DNA of 64,000 nucleotides from an uncultured Paracoccaceae bacterium (GTDB lineage Bacteria > Pseudomonadota > Alphaproteobacteria > Rhodobacterales > Rhodobacteraceae), in contig CANLND010000002.1 of assembly GCA_947492585.1 (NCBI GenBank), positions 62,001 through 126,000 on the forward strand. Direction: 5' to 3'. The stretch's first letter is position 1, and every line of letters begins with the position of its first letter. Below, in pieces: positions 12,068 through 20,342 of the stretch. The position numbers and the translations under genes were made by a program. The notes under the pieces are model-generated. The model was not told where the DNA came from and ran no database searches. It saw only the letters and a list, made by a program, of their open reading frames with translations.

Positions 12068-12349
12068 CTATGGTTCGCGAAACTTTTTCAATTGTGTGGT
12101 TTTCAAGGCCTCTTCCCCATGATCCGCAACTGCCGCAATCCAGCTTCGGAATTCCTCTTCGCTCAAACCATAGCGTTTCAAAGCCTCAGTTTGGGGAATC
12201 AACCCATACAATACGCCACGCACAACCGCTGCTTTGCGCGACGCAACCCAACGCCGGGTCGTTTCAGGTGGCAAATCCGCACGCGTCATCACGCTGCCGT
12301 CTGGCAAAGTCACAGCGCGGGGCCCATCTACTTTCTTCAAAAACATCAC
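12068..12349 (-). CDS. sciP: SciP, DUF1153 small CtrA inhibitory protein
   Basis: A 93-residue DUF1153 protein. The conserved core is visible: LPPETTRRWVASRKAAVV (about 26-43), YGLIPQTEALKRYGLSEEEFRSW and the end LKTTQLKKF. In Caulobacter, SciP binds CtrA and DNA and stops CtrA from recruiting RNA polymerase at its promoters. Adjacency to ctrA on the same strand, 136 bp apart, supports a joint regulatory unit. Two Met codons open the frame; 12346 is an alternative start. The assignment rests on motif recognition; the partner interaction is inferred from the family. Confidence 0.9.
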   Translation of the reverse strand: MMFLKKVDGPRAVTLPDGSVMTRADLPPETTRRWVASRKAAVVRGVLYGLIPQTEALKRYGLSEEEFRSWIAAVADHGEEALKTTQLKKFREP

Positions 12350-12496
12350 TTAATCCTTTGCGGACCATATTTATTCTCGTCCTCAACAGGTTTCTTCGCG
12401 ATGGATTAACGATAGGTGAAACCCAGCCCTTGAGAGTCTGTAGGATTTTCCTATATTCTGCCACGCTTACCCCTTTTGCCCGATTGGAGACGCCTC

Positions 12497-13642
12497 ATGG
12501 CGCTGGACACCGACCACCCTGTGAACCTTCTTGGCTTTGCCAAACCACCCAGCGAAACCCGTGTGGTGGTGGCGATGTCGGGCGGCGTCGACAGCTCCGT
12601 CGTGGCTGCATACCTTGCAGATAAGGGGTTTGACGTCGTGGGCGTCACCTTACAACTTTATGATCACGGTGCAGCGTTGGCGAAAAAAGGCGCCTGCTGT
12701 GCAGGCATCGACATTCACGACGCGCGCCGCGTTGCCGAAGAGCGTGGCTTTCCCCACTATGTTCTGGATTATGAGAACATTTTTAAAGATGCGGTGATTG
12801 ATGAGTTCGCCGACAGTTATTTAGGTGGCGCAACCCCGGTTCCCTGCATTCGCTGCAATGAGCGCGTCAAATTCAAAGATCTGTTGGAAACGGCCAAAGA
12901 CCTAGAAGCCGATTGCATGGCCACCGGTCACTATATTCAGCGCATGGATGGTGAACAGGGACCGGAATTGCATTCGGCTGCGGATGCCAACCGGGATCAA
13001 AGTTACTTTTTGTTCTCGACCACCCCTGAACAGTTGGATTTCCTTCGGTTCCCGCTGGGACATCTTCCGTCCAAAGACGCCACACGCGAAATGGCCGCCG
13101 AGTACGGCCTGGCGGTGGCTGACAAACCTGACAGCCAGGACATCTGTTTCGTGCCCGATGGCGATTATGCCAGTGTCATCGAAAAACTGCGTCCCGGTTC
13201 GGCGGAACCCGGTGATATCGTTCACCATGACGGACGCGTTCTGGGCCAGCATAACGGGGTCATCCATTACACCGTCGGCCAGCGCCGCGGCCTTGGCATT
13301 GGCGGGCTGTCCGAGCCAATTTATGTGGTGCGTTTGGATGTCGACAAAAAACAAGTCATCGTTGGTCCAAAAGAGCTGCTGGCGACCCGTGTCATCCCAG
13401 TGCGCGAAATCAACTGGTTGGGGGATACGCCCTTCACCGCGCAAAAAGAATGGCATCTAAAGGTCAAGGTTCGCTCAACCCGCCCCCCCCGCGACGCGAT
13501 CCTGCGGCCCCTATCTGAGACCACCGCCGAGGTCGAGCTGTTGACACCAGAAGAAGGCGTCTCGCCTGGTCAGGCTTGCGTGTTTTACGCAGACGAGGGC
13601 AGTCGCATCTTTGGCGGCGGCTGGATCTGGCGAGGCTACTAA
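12497..13642 (+). CDS. mnmA: tRNA-specific 2-thiouridylase MnmA
   Basis: Inserts sulfur at the 2-position of U34 in tRNAs for Lys, Glu and Gln. The 381-residue protein has the ATP-binding PP-loop SGGVDSS at 28-34, the first catalytic Cys120 in [11 protein letters not shown] and the second catalytic Cys in [11 protein letters not shown], as in the E. coli enzyme. Start 12497 is chosen for GGAGA nine bases upstream; an in-frame ATG at 12476 has no ribosome binding site. It is divergent from sciP and a single-gene unit. No terminator was resolved; the 3' side leads into the repeat-flanked catabolic region. Confidence 0.96.
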   Translation: MALDTDHPVNLLGFAKPPSETRVVVAMSGGVDSSVVAAYLADKGFDVVGVTLQLYDHGAALAKKGACCAGIDIHDARRVAEERGFPHYVLDYENIFKDAVIDEFADSYLGGATPVPCIRCNERVKFKDLLETAKDLEADCMATGHYIQRMDGEQGPELHSAADANRDQSYFLFSTTPEQLDFLRFPLGHLPSKDATREMAAEYGLAVADKPDSQDICFVPDGDYASVIEKLRPGSAEPGDIVHHDGRVLGQHNGVIHYTVGQRRGLGIGGLSEPIYVVRLDVDKKQVIVGPKELLATRVIPVREINWLGDTPFTAQKEWHLKVKVRSTRPPRDAILRPLSETTAEVELLTPEEGVSPGQACVFYADEGSRIFGGGWIWRGY

Positions 13643-13747
13643 CGCTCGGCGGCTTGAACCTTGCAAGCCGCCTGCCCCTGGTGTCAGCCCGCAAAGGTTT
13701 TCGCTGCGCTGCGCAAGTTTCGGCTCCGAAAATGGAGTGGCGAGACA

Positions 13748-13764
13748 CGCAGCGCAGCGGACAC
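13748..13764 (+). repeat. 17-bp direct repeat, left copy
   Basis: CGCAGCGCAGCGGACAC, identical to 20101-20117. A partial inverted counterpart (CGCTGCGC followed by AA) lies about 40 bp upstream at both sites. The two copies bracket the regulator-enolase-transporter gene cluster. Confidence 0.6.
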
Positions 13765-13806
13765 TACGACATTCTGGCTAAACTAAAATATGCCGACCTC
13801 GGACAT

Positions 13807-14499
13807 TCAACTGCCGAAATCGATGTTCTCGACGTTCTCAAGAAATGCCCCTTCTGAGCAGACCCAGAAAACAACGGCATCTTCTTCGGATCCGCTTATG
13901 CACACATGGCCCATGGTGCTGTCGATATAGGCGCAATCTCCACGTGACAAATGTACAGGAGCATAATGCTCTGTGTGTAAAATCACTTCGCCAGAGAACA
14001 CAAACAAAAGCTCCTCTCCCTCGTGTGAGAAGAGCTTGTCTTTTTCGGCCTGAGCGCCAGATGACTTGAATTCATGCAGGCTTTTTGCATGAATCGTCGC
14101 GATCATGGGCTGCATTTTTTTTGACGTTAGATCAGTGCAAAGCAATTGATATTCATGCGAGCCGATAGAATGCACCGGCCCTTCGCCCCATTTTGAAATG
14201 GAGCGACGGGTTTTCACGGATGCCTGCGCGCTTTCGCTTACAAGTTCAACGATATCAACGCCAAGCCCCTTGGACAGACGGATGAGGTTAGCGTAGCTCG
14301 GAGAAATCGCGTCATTTTCAATTTTTGAAATCGTGGAGGCGGTGATGCCGCTGTTCGCTTCGACATCAGAAAGGGTCATCCCTTTCGCTTTTCGGATACG
14401 CCGTGCACGCCGTGCAAGAGCGCTTGCAGATGCGTCGAGTGAGCTATCTACCAAAGGCTTTTCTTTAGGTTTCCTTGGCTTAACCTTTTGAACCGGCAT
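13807..14499 (-). CDS. XRE-family regulator with C-terminal cupin domain
   Basis: A 230-residue regulator. The helix-turn-helix spans about 28-85: RARRIRKAKGMTLSDVEANS, then the recognition region SGITASTISKIENDAISPS. A cupin fold covers about 140-220, with LFSHEGEELLFVFSGEV and the following HLSRGDCAYID. This architecture is usual for repressors that sense a small metabolite in the cupin pocket and control adjacent catabolic genes. The gene is divergent from the enolase-superfamily gene at 14649 with about 150 bp between them, so it is the likely local regulator. The effector is unknown. Confidence 0.88.
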   Translation of the reverse strand: MPVQKVKPRKPKEKPLVDSSLDASASALARRARRIRKAKGMTLSDVEANSGITASTISKIENDAISPSYANLIRLSKGLGVDIVELVSESAQASVKTRRSISKWGEGPVHSIGSHEYQLLCTDLTSKKMQPMIATIHAKSLHEFKSSGAQAEKDKLFSHEGEELLFVFSGEVILHTEHYAPVHLSRGDCAYIDSTMGHVCISGSEEDAVVFWVCSEGAFLENVENIDFGS

Positions 14500-14648
14500 T
14501 CTTAATATCCGTGCTGTTTCTATAAATCGTCAAACCTGCCCTGATATTCCGGGGCATAATCCATGCGACAGGTATTTCATTTGCCTCACGGTTCCTAGCA
14601 TGAAAACCTATTGACACCATAGCTCATAAATGGCCAAACGTAAAATAA

Positions 14649-15812
14649 ATGTCGGATATGACAATATTGGAGAGTTATGTGCGCATTGAGCAAGTTCAAA
14701 TTCACGTTTCCGAAGTCGCTCTGGGGGGTAAATTCTACAACCCTCGTATCCTTTGGACGCGTAAGCAAAGCGTCTTTATCGAGGTCAGCACATCGAATGG
14801 CCTTACGGGTTGGGGGGAATGCTGGACGTTTGATCGCTCCGCTGATGCTCTCGTGCGGTTCCTTCAAACAGAAATCAAACCGCAACTGATCGGGCGTGAT
14901 GCAACCTTGGTTGAAGAAATCTGGCATGATTTGTTTTCTGACACGGTTTTGAGTGGGCGACACGGCATGGCGGCGGCCGCTATGAGCGGGGTCGATTGCG
15001 CGCTTTGGGACATTGCGGCCCAGGTAAAGAAACAATCCCTGGGCGCGCTAATAGCACGCGACGGCGTTGCACGCGCGGTGCCTGTATACGCCAGTGGCGG
15101 ACTATATCTAAAAGACGGCACCATCGACGATCTTCAGGCCGAAATGCGGGGATATGTTGCAGCGGGCTATTCATCAGTAAAGATGAAATTCGGTGCAAAA
15201 CCTTTTGAACATGACCTTGAACGCATGCGCGCCGTGCGTGAAGCGATTGGCCCCGACACGGGCCTGATCGTCGACGCTGTTTATAGCTTGGATCGTACCA
15301 AGGCAGAGCGTTGGCTCCCTGAGTGGCAAGATTTGGGTATTGAAGCGGTGCAGGCCCCGTTCCCGTCGCGTGACTGGGATGCGATGCAATGGCTTAACGA
15401 TGACGTCGGGATACCGGTCATGGTTTTTGAAGCCGAAAGCCGCTACGTCGTGTTTCGTGCACTACTTGAGCGCAAGGCGATCGGCGTGATGCAATTCTCC
15501 CCGATTGCTGTAGGGGGCGTAACCGCGTCGCTTGCTCTGATTGATCTTGCACAAAATTTTGGCAAACCGGTGTCGCTGCAATGCTCATCGACGTGGCTTG
15601 CCGAGATGATTGCCCTACAGATTGGGGCGGCACGTCCCGAGGTTAAGCATGTGGAAATACACGGATTTCACCGGATGTTGTTCACCGATGGCGATCCAAG
15701 GCATCAAACCTTAAAATCTGGCTGCATTGACCTAGCAGGGTCAATAGGCACGGGATTCCAAGTACCTACAGGAAAAACAACGCTGTTTGATGAAGGGTTA
15801 CCCGATAGCTAA
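14649..15812 (+). CDS. Enolase-superfamily (mandelate racemase/muconate lactonizing type) protein with altered active site
   Basis: A 387-residue MR/MLE-type protein: capping domain about 1-140 and a barrel after it. Lys178 and Lys180 (KMK), Asp209 and Glu261 match two catalytic lysines and two metal ligands of mandelate racemase. By counting along the motifs, the second metal ligand (Glu221 of mandelate racemase) is Gln235, Asp270 is Ser284 and His297 is Gln311. So one metal ligand and the His-Asp dyad are missing. A GTG at 14679 with GGAGAG upstream would give the more usual N-terminus MRIEQVQIHV. It lies in front of a tricarboxylate-type transporter and an ornithine-cyclodeaminase-type gene. 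Substrate unknown. Confidence 0.82.
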   Translation: MSDMTILESYVRIEQVQIHVSEVALGGKFYNPRILWTRKQSVFIEVSTSNGLTGWGECWTFDRSADALVRFLQTEIKPQLIGRDATLVEEIWHDLFSDTVLSGRHGMAAAAMSGVDCALWDIAAQVKKQSLGALIARDGVARAVPVYASGGLYLKDGTIDDLQAEMRGYVAAGYSSVKMKFGAKPFEHDLERMRAVREAIGPDTGLIVDAVYSLDRTKAERWLPEWQDLGIEAVQAPFPSRDWDAMQWLNDDVGIPVMVFEAESRYVVFRALLERKAIGVMQFSPIAVGGVTASLALIDLAQNFGKPVSLQCSSTWLAEMIALQIGAARPEVKHVEIHGFHRMLFTDGDPRHQTLKSGCIDLAGSIGTGFQVPTGKTTLFDEGLPDS

Positions 15813-15849
15813 GCGTCGTGAGGCTCGGGCGTTAGAAAAAAGTTGTATA

Positions 15850-15870
15850 TTACGATAAAAAATGTCGTAA
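15850..15870. promoter_or_regulatory. Inverted repeat upstream of the TctC-type gene
   Basis: TTACGA (15850-15855) and TCGTAA (15865-15870) with a nine-base, A-rich centre, 46 bp before the start codon of the binding-protein gene. It may be an operator or part of a promoter; no copy was found in the enolase promoter. Confidence 0.35.
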
Positions 15871-15916
15871 GTTACATCAGTCGCAATAATCAAAAAAGTT
15901 CTATGGGAGATAACAC

Positions 15917-16891
15917 ATGAAAAAATCACTCGTCACTCTGCTCGCAACAGCCGCGATGGCAGTCGGTAGCGCCGCGGTCGCCGGTGATTGGCCAGAGCGC
16001 CCGATCAGCATCATCGTACCTTTCAAAGCGGGTGGGTCCACCGATTTGGTTGCCCGTAGCTTTGCCACGGCCATTGATGAAGCCGACCTGCTGTCACAAC
16101 CTCTGACCGTTTTGAACATTGGTGGCCACTCTTCCGTTGGTGCACGCCGCGTTCTGGATGCATCGCCTGATGGGTATGAGTTCTTGCTACACGAAACAGG
16201 CATTATCGGCGCCCAAGCGTCTGGCATCATTGACTTTGGCTATGCTGACTACAAACCAGTTGCTGCGACAGGCAGCATTTGCATGGCCCTGATGACGCGT
16301 AAGGATTCTGGCTATGATGACCTGAACAGCCTGCTAGACGCAGCCCGTGCTGCCCCAAGCGAGATCGTGTTCGGCGTTAACCTCGGCGGCCTGAACCACA
16401 TGTCTGGCATCCTGTTGGAAAACGCTGCTGGTGTGAAATTCCGCTTTGCGCAAATCGGTGGCTCAGCTGATAACTTTGCGGCTTTGACCGGCGGTCAGAC
16501 CGCGATCGCATCTGTAGGTGCTGCAGGCGCGCGTAACTTTACCTTGACCGACGATGGTCAGGTGTCTGACGACAGCCAGGTTCAAACCATCGCGCTATTG
16601 GCCGACCAACCGCATCCGCGTCTGCCAAATGTTCAGACAGCCGCCGAACAGGGCAGTGATGTTCAGTTCTGCTTTACCAACTATTGGTTTGCCCCAAAAG
16701 ATACACCTGATGCAATCGTTGACGCATTTGCAGGTGCATTGGAAGCAGCGGCTGAGACCGACCGCATCGTTCAATTCTACAATGACACTCTGAGCACACC
16801 AGTCTTCCTCTCTGGCGAAGCATTTGCCACACATCTTGAGGAAACTGCCGCAGTTGTTGGCCCAATTGCCAAACAAGCAACTCAACAATAG
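15917..16891 (+). CDS. Tripartite tricarboxylate transporter substrate-binding protein (TctC/Bug family)
   Basis: Periplasmic solute receptor of 324 residues. A signal peptide covers about 1-22 (MKKSLVTLLATAAMAVG, cleavage after AVA). The mature protein opens with WPERPISIIVPFKAGGSTDLVAR, the hallmark of the Bug/TctC family, whose pocket binds carboxylated solutes. GGGAG provides the ribosome binding site. It is the first gene of the transporter set TctC-TctB-TctA. The ligand is not given by the sequence; with enolase and cyclodeaminase neighbours an amino or imino acid, or a hydroxy acid, would fit. Confidence 0.92.
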   Translation: MKKSLVTLLATAAMAVGSAAVAGDWPERPISIIVPFKAGGSTDLVARSFATAIDEADLLSQPLTVLNIGGHSSVGARRVLDASPDGYEFLLHETGIIGAQASGIIDFGYADYKPVAATGSICMALMTRKDSGYDDLNSLLDAARAAPSEIVFGVNLGGLNHMSGILLENAAGVKFRFAQIGGSADNFAALTGGQTAIASVGAAGARNFTLTDDGQVSDDSQVQTIALLADQPHPRLPNVQTAAEQGSDVQFCFTNYWFAPKDTPDAIVDAFAGALEAAAETDRIVQFYNDTLSTPVFLSGEAFATHLEETAAVVGPIAKQATQQ

Positions 16892-16958
16892 TGGGCAGTG
16901 CCAACCGGGATCCTCGTGATCAATCCGGTTGGCACACCTGACCTTTCAGGAGGGTAGA

Positions 16959-17438
16959 ATGCGAAACTGGGTATTTGAGGCGGTGTCACTGACACTATTT
17001 TTAGCGTTAGGTGCAGCCGGTGCGATAGCCGCATCCCAAATCAAAGGGTTTTCGTTCGACCCGCTTGGATCTGCTGCCGCGCCCTATGCGGTTTGTGGAT
17101 TTACCGCTCTGCTCTCTCTCATGTGTGTGTGGACACTTGCAAAATCTGTCATCTCTGGGCATCGGGACGAAGAGGAGCGGGTTTTCTCCTTGCGCGAGAT
17201 CACCGAGGTCTTGGCACTCTTTGGCTTCGTGCTGATTTATGTGATCGCCCTTTTTGTTTTTCGCATTCCATTCTCTCTGGCGACGCTGGCTATGATCCCC
17301 GTAGCGGCCTGCTTGCTTGAACGCACGTTACGCGGACCGATCCCGTTGATTGCTCTTGGCACCGGCGCGTTCATCGGTTTTGGCGGTGAGCTTCTCTTTA
17401 CCAAGGTCTTCTTTATCGACCTCCCAACGTTGTGGTGA
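16959..17438 (+). CDS. Tripartite tricarboxylate transporter small membrane subunit (TctB family)
   Basis: A 159-residue membrane protein with about four hydrophobic segments (residues 5-25, 35-57, 80-103 and 110-155 in two parts), the usual layout of TctB. The start at 16959 follows an AGGAGG site. Little sequence is conserved in this family, so the call relies on topology and position between the binding protein and the large permease. It ends 4 bp before the TctA start, so the two are coupled. Confidence 0.85.
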   Translation: MRNWVFEAVSLTLFLALGAAGAIAASQIKGFSFDPLGSAAAPYAVCGFTALLSLMCVWTLAKSVISGHRDEEERVFSLREITEVLALFGFVLIYVIALFVFRIPFSLATLAMIPVAACLLERTLRGPIPLIALGTGAFIGFGGELLFTKVFFIDLPTLW

Positions 17439-17442
17439 CGCC

Positions 17443-18963
17443 ATGGAATATATGCTGAACGCCTTTCTGTTTGTCCTAACACCACTGCCTTTGTTCCTCA
17501 TGATCGTTGGGGTCTCTGCGGGTGTCTTTGTGGGCGCGATCCCCGGATTGACCGGTACAATGTTGATCGCCCTATGCTTGCCTCTTACGTTTTTTATGAC
17601 GCCCGAGACCGCAATTGTCCTGCTGATTTCCATCTATATCGGCGCGATTAGCGGCGGGTTGATTACCGCCACCTTGTTGAAAATGCCCGGCACCGAAGCC
17701 GCGATTATGACAACGCTTGATGGATTTCCGATGGCCAGCTCTGGCCGTCCGGGCCGCGCGTTGGGTCTTGGGATTGGTGGCTCATTCATTGGCGGTGTGA
17801 TTTCTTGGATCGCACTGGTTTTGCTGGCGAAACCGTTGTCGATTTGGGCCACGCAGTTTTCAGCTTTTAACTATTTTGCGCTGATCGTCATGGCGCTGGT
17901 TCTGATCGCAGTGATTAGCCAGGGGTCTATGGTCAAAGGTATCCTTGCTGCCTTTATCGGCGCGCTTCTGTCGCTCCCCGGAATCGACCCGTCATCTGGT
18001 TCGCCTCGGCTCACATTTGGTTTGGTAGAGCTAAATGGCGGCGTCGACCCAATTCCAATGTTCATCGGGTTGTTTGCATTGGGAACAGTCCTCAACGACA
18101 TGCTAGACCGCGACAATGCCCCTAAGGGTGTCGAAGCATCCCGCAGCGGTATTTTGATGAGCGTCAAAGATTACACGAAACATGGTGTAAACCTGATCCG
18201 GTCATCCGTGATCGGGACGTGGATTGGCCTCCTGCCCGGCGTTGGCGCCGTTATCGGCTCAATGGTTGCCTACTCGGTCGCCAAATCGGTTTCCAAAACA
18301 CCCGAAGAATTTGGCACCGGAAGCGAAGAAGGCATCATCGCATCAGAGGCCGCAAATAACGCCACCATCGGCGGCGCAATGATCCCGCTGATCGCCTTGG
18401 GCCTGCCCGGCAGCCTGAACAACGTGTTATTGCTGGCCGCTTTGCTCATCCACTCGATTCAACCGGGTCCATTGTTGTTCGTGAACAACCCTGAACTGGT
18501 CTACACGTTGATGGCAGCCATGTTCATGGCCAACATCGTGATGTTCGTTGTGATGATCATCAGCGTGCGTTGGGTGTCTAAGATCAACAAAATCCCGCGT
18601 TCTGTTCTGTTCCCAATTATCATCGTCTCTTGTATCGTTGGCGGCTTTGCCTACAACAACTCATTTGCCGACGTTTGGGCTTTGATCGGATTTGGTGTTC
18701 TTGGATTTCTGATGGAGCGTGGCGGCTTTCCAAAAGGCCCAATGGCGATCAGCTTTATCCTCATCCCGCTGGCAGAACAAAAATTGCGTACTGGCCTGCA
18801 GATCACAGGTGGCAGCTGGTCACCTCTCTATTCCGATCCGCTGACTGTCATCATGCTATTGATCGCAATTGCGATGCTGTTTCTCCCATACTTTGGGAAA
18901 CTAAAAGCAAAGCTGGGTTTCGCGGGCTCCAACGGCCATACCCCAGATCCGACCGAAGAATAA
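17443..18963 (+). CDS. Tripartite tricarboxylate transporter permease (TctA family)
   Basis: Large permease of 506 residues with about 11-12 hydrophobic segments. TctA signatures are visible: GVFVGAIPGLTGTM (about 22-35) and, in the second half, IGLLPGVGAVIGS and ASEAANNATIGGAMIPLIALGLPGS. The family uses an ion gradient to take up the ligand delivered by the TctC receptor. The start at 17443 is the ATG just after the TctB stop; the longer open frame overlaps TctB. The gene is followed after 35 bp by the ornithine-cyclodeaminase-family gene. Confidence 0.93.
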   Translation: MEYMLNAFLFVLTPLPLFLMIVGVSAGVFVGAIPGLTGTMLIALCLPLTFFMTPETAIVLLISIYIGAISGGLITATLLKMPGTEAAIMTTLDGFPMASSGRPGRALGLGIGGSFIGGVISWIALVLLAKPLSIWATQFSAFNYFALIVMALVLIAVISQGSMVKGILAAFIGALLSLPGIDPSSGSPRLTFGLVELNGGVDPIPMFIGLFALGTVLNDMLDRDNAPKGVEASRSGILMSVKDYTKHGVNLIRSSVIGTWIGLLPGVGAVIGSMVAYSVAKSVSKTPEEFGTGSEEGIIASEAANNATIGGAMIPLIALGLPGSLNNVLLLAALLIHSIQPGPLLFVNNPELVYTLMAAMFMANIVMFVVMIISVRWVSKINKIPRSVLFPIIIVSCIVGGFAYNNSFADVWALIGFGVLGFLMERGGFPKGPMAISFILIPLAEQKLRTGLQITGGSWSPLYSDPLTVIMLLIAIAMLFLPYFGKLKAKLGFAGSNGHTPDPTEE

Positions 18964-18998
18964 TGACTGCAACAGCCGAAACAAGCCGAGACCTATAG

Positions 18999-19946
18999 AT
19001 GCAAATCCCCGCCGAAAGACTAATCGACCTACTGCCATGGCCAAAGCTCATTGAGGCCTTGAAACAGCAGTTTCGTGAGGGATGTGAAGTGCCGGACCGG
19101 CACCATCACGCTATGCACGTCCCCGGTGAGGTAGATGCGACCATGTTGCTTATGCCGGCATGGCAACCGGGAAGCCGGATCGGTGTAAAAATTGTCAACG
19201 TGTTCCCCAGCAACGCCCAGCTTAAGCTGCCGAGCATCACAGCAGACTATTTGTTGTATGATGGTAAAACCGGACAGGCGTTGGCAACGATGGATGGCGC
19301 CACAATCACCAGTCGCCGCACAGCCGCAGCAGCTGCGTTGGGTGCGGCCTATCTGTCGCGCAAAGACTCGGAAACGTTGTTTCTGGTCGGCACTGGCCGC
19401 GTCGCCGCACTGATCCCTGATGCCATGCGCGCGGTGCGACCGATCAAACGTGTGTTGGTCTGGAACCGGTCCAAAGACGGCGCCATTGAGCTGTGCAAAA
19501 AACTGAATGCTGCGGGATATGATGCGCAGCCAGAGTTTGATTTGAAAGCCGGAACCGAAGCAGCTGATATCATCAGTTGCGCGACATTGTCCAAAGATCC
19601 GCTGATTCAGGGCGCATGGTTGAAACCCGGGCAGCATCTGGATCTGATCGGCAGCTTTACACCTGAGATGCGGGAAACCGATGACGAAGCGATGCAGGTT
19701 TGTGACGTCTATATTGATACGGATACCGCCTTTACTGAATCCGGCGATATAGTCGCTCCGATTGCGTCTGGCACAATCACGCGTTCAGACATCAAAGGTA
19801 ATCTGACCGATTTGTGCAGGGGTGACACAGAGCCGCGCAACAGGGATGATGCCATAACCCTGTTTAAAGCTGTTGGAACGGCGTTAGAAGACCTTGCCGC
19901 GGCGTCTCTTGCTTATGATGAGGCACTTGAGACGCAAGCAGGGTAA
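18999..19946 (+). CDS. Ornithine cyclodeaminase/mu-crystallin family protein
   Basis: A 315-residue NAD(P)-binding enzyme. Lys64 (IGVKIVNVFP), the Arg pair at 106-107 (TSRRTAAAAALGA) and the nucleotide-binding VGTGRVA (130-136) are conserved features of the family. Members include ornithine cyclodeaminase, ketimine and delta-1-pyrroline-2-carboxylate reductases, and alanine dehydrogenase. As the last gene of the enolase-TctCBA cluster it would fit an imino or amino acid step, for example reduction of a cyclic imine from hydroxyproline-like compounds. That is inference from context; the substrate is not readable. Confidence 0.85.
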   Translation: MQIPAERLIDLLPWPKLIEALKQQFREGCEVPDRHHHAMHVPGEVDATMLLMPAWQPGSRIGVKIVNVFPSNAQLKLPSITADYLLYDGKTGQALATMDGATITSRRTAAAAALGAAYLSRKDSETLFLVGTGRVAALIPDAMRAVRPIKRVLVWNRSKDGAIELCKKLNAAGYDAQPEFDLKAGTEAADIISCATLSKDPLIQGAWLKPGQHLDLIGSFTPEMRETDDEAMQVCDVYIDTDTAFTESGDIVAPIASGTITRSDIKGNLTDLCRGDTEPRNRDDAITLFKAVGTALEDLAAASLAYDEALETQAG

Positions 19947-20342
19947 ACCTGCACATCACGACGCCAGCGCGATACGGACTTGCCCTCAAGCGGAGCGTAT
20001 CGCGTGCTTTGTGAAAACAAGCACGAGCTAGGCATCTGTATTTCGGCCAGCCAATAGAGTTCCTTCATGTCGCTGCGCAATATTCCAAAGCCATGAAACT
20101 CGCAGCGCAGCGGACACCGATGGGTCCCGCCCTTAGGGCTCTAACATCGCAAAAATCTCTGCATTCTGGCAGTCGATTTTTGCGTAGGCTTTCCCCAATT
20201 GAAAGACTTTGTTAACCCCCCAAACGCGAAAACCTTTCTACGTTTCTTTTGATGAAAGGTTTAAGATAATGCAGTATTTCCCCCTTCGCTTTGAAGGTAC
20301 ATTGGCCGTCCGCCCGCATCCAATGAAGAAGGAGGCTCAGAC
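19947..20342. other. Intergenic region of about 400 bp with hairpins and a dispersed repeat
   Basis: No gene seen. CGCGATACG (19968-19976) and CGTATCGCG (19996-20004) form a stem with a 19-base loop, followed by a second small stem (GTGCTT and AAGCAC). The right copy of the 17-bp repeat lies at 20101-20117. The last 120 bp must hold the RTX gene promoter. Confidence 0.6.
20101..20117 (+). repeat. 17-bp direct repeat, right copy
   Basis: Identical to 13748-13764. Both copies have a nearby CGCTGCGCAA segment upstream and the word CATTCTGGC downstream, so the similarity extends loosely beyond the 17 bp. This may be a dispersed genomic repeat rather than an attachment site. Confidence 0.6.
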
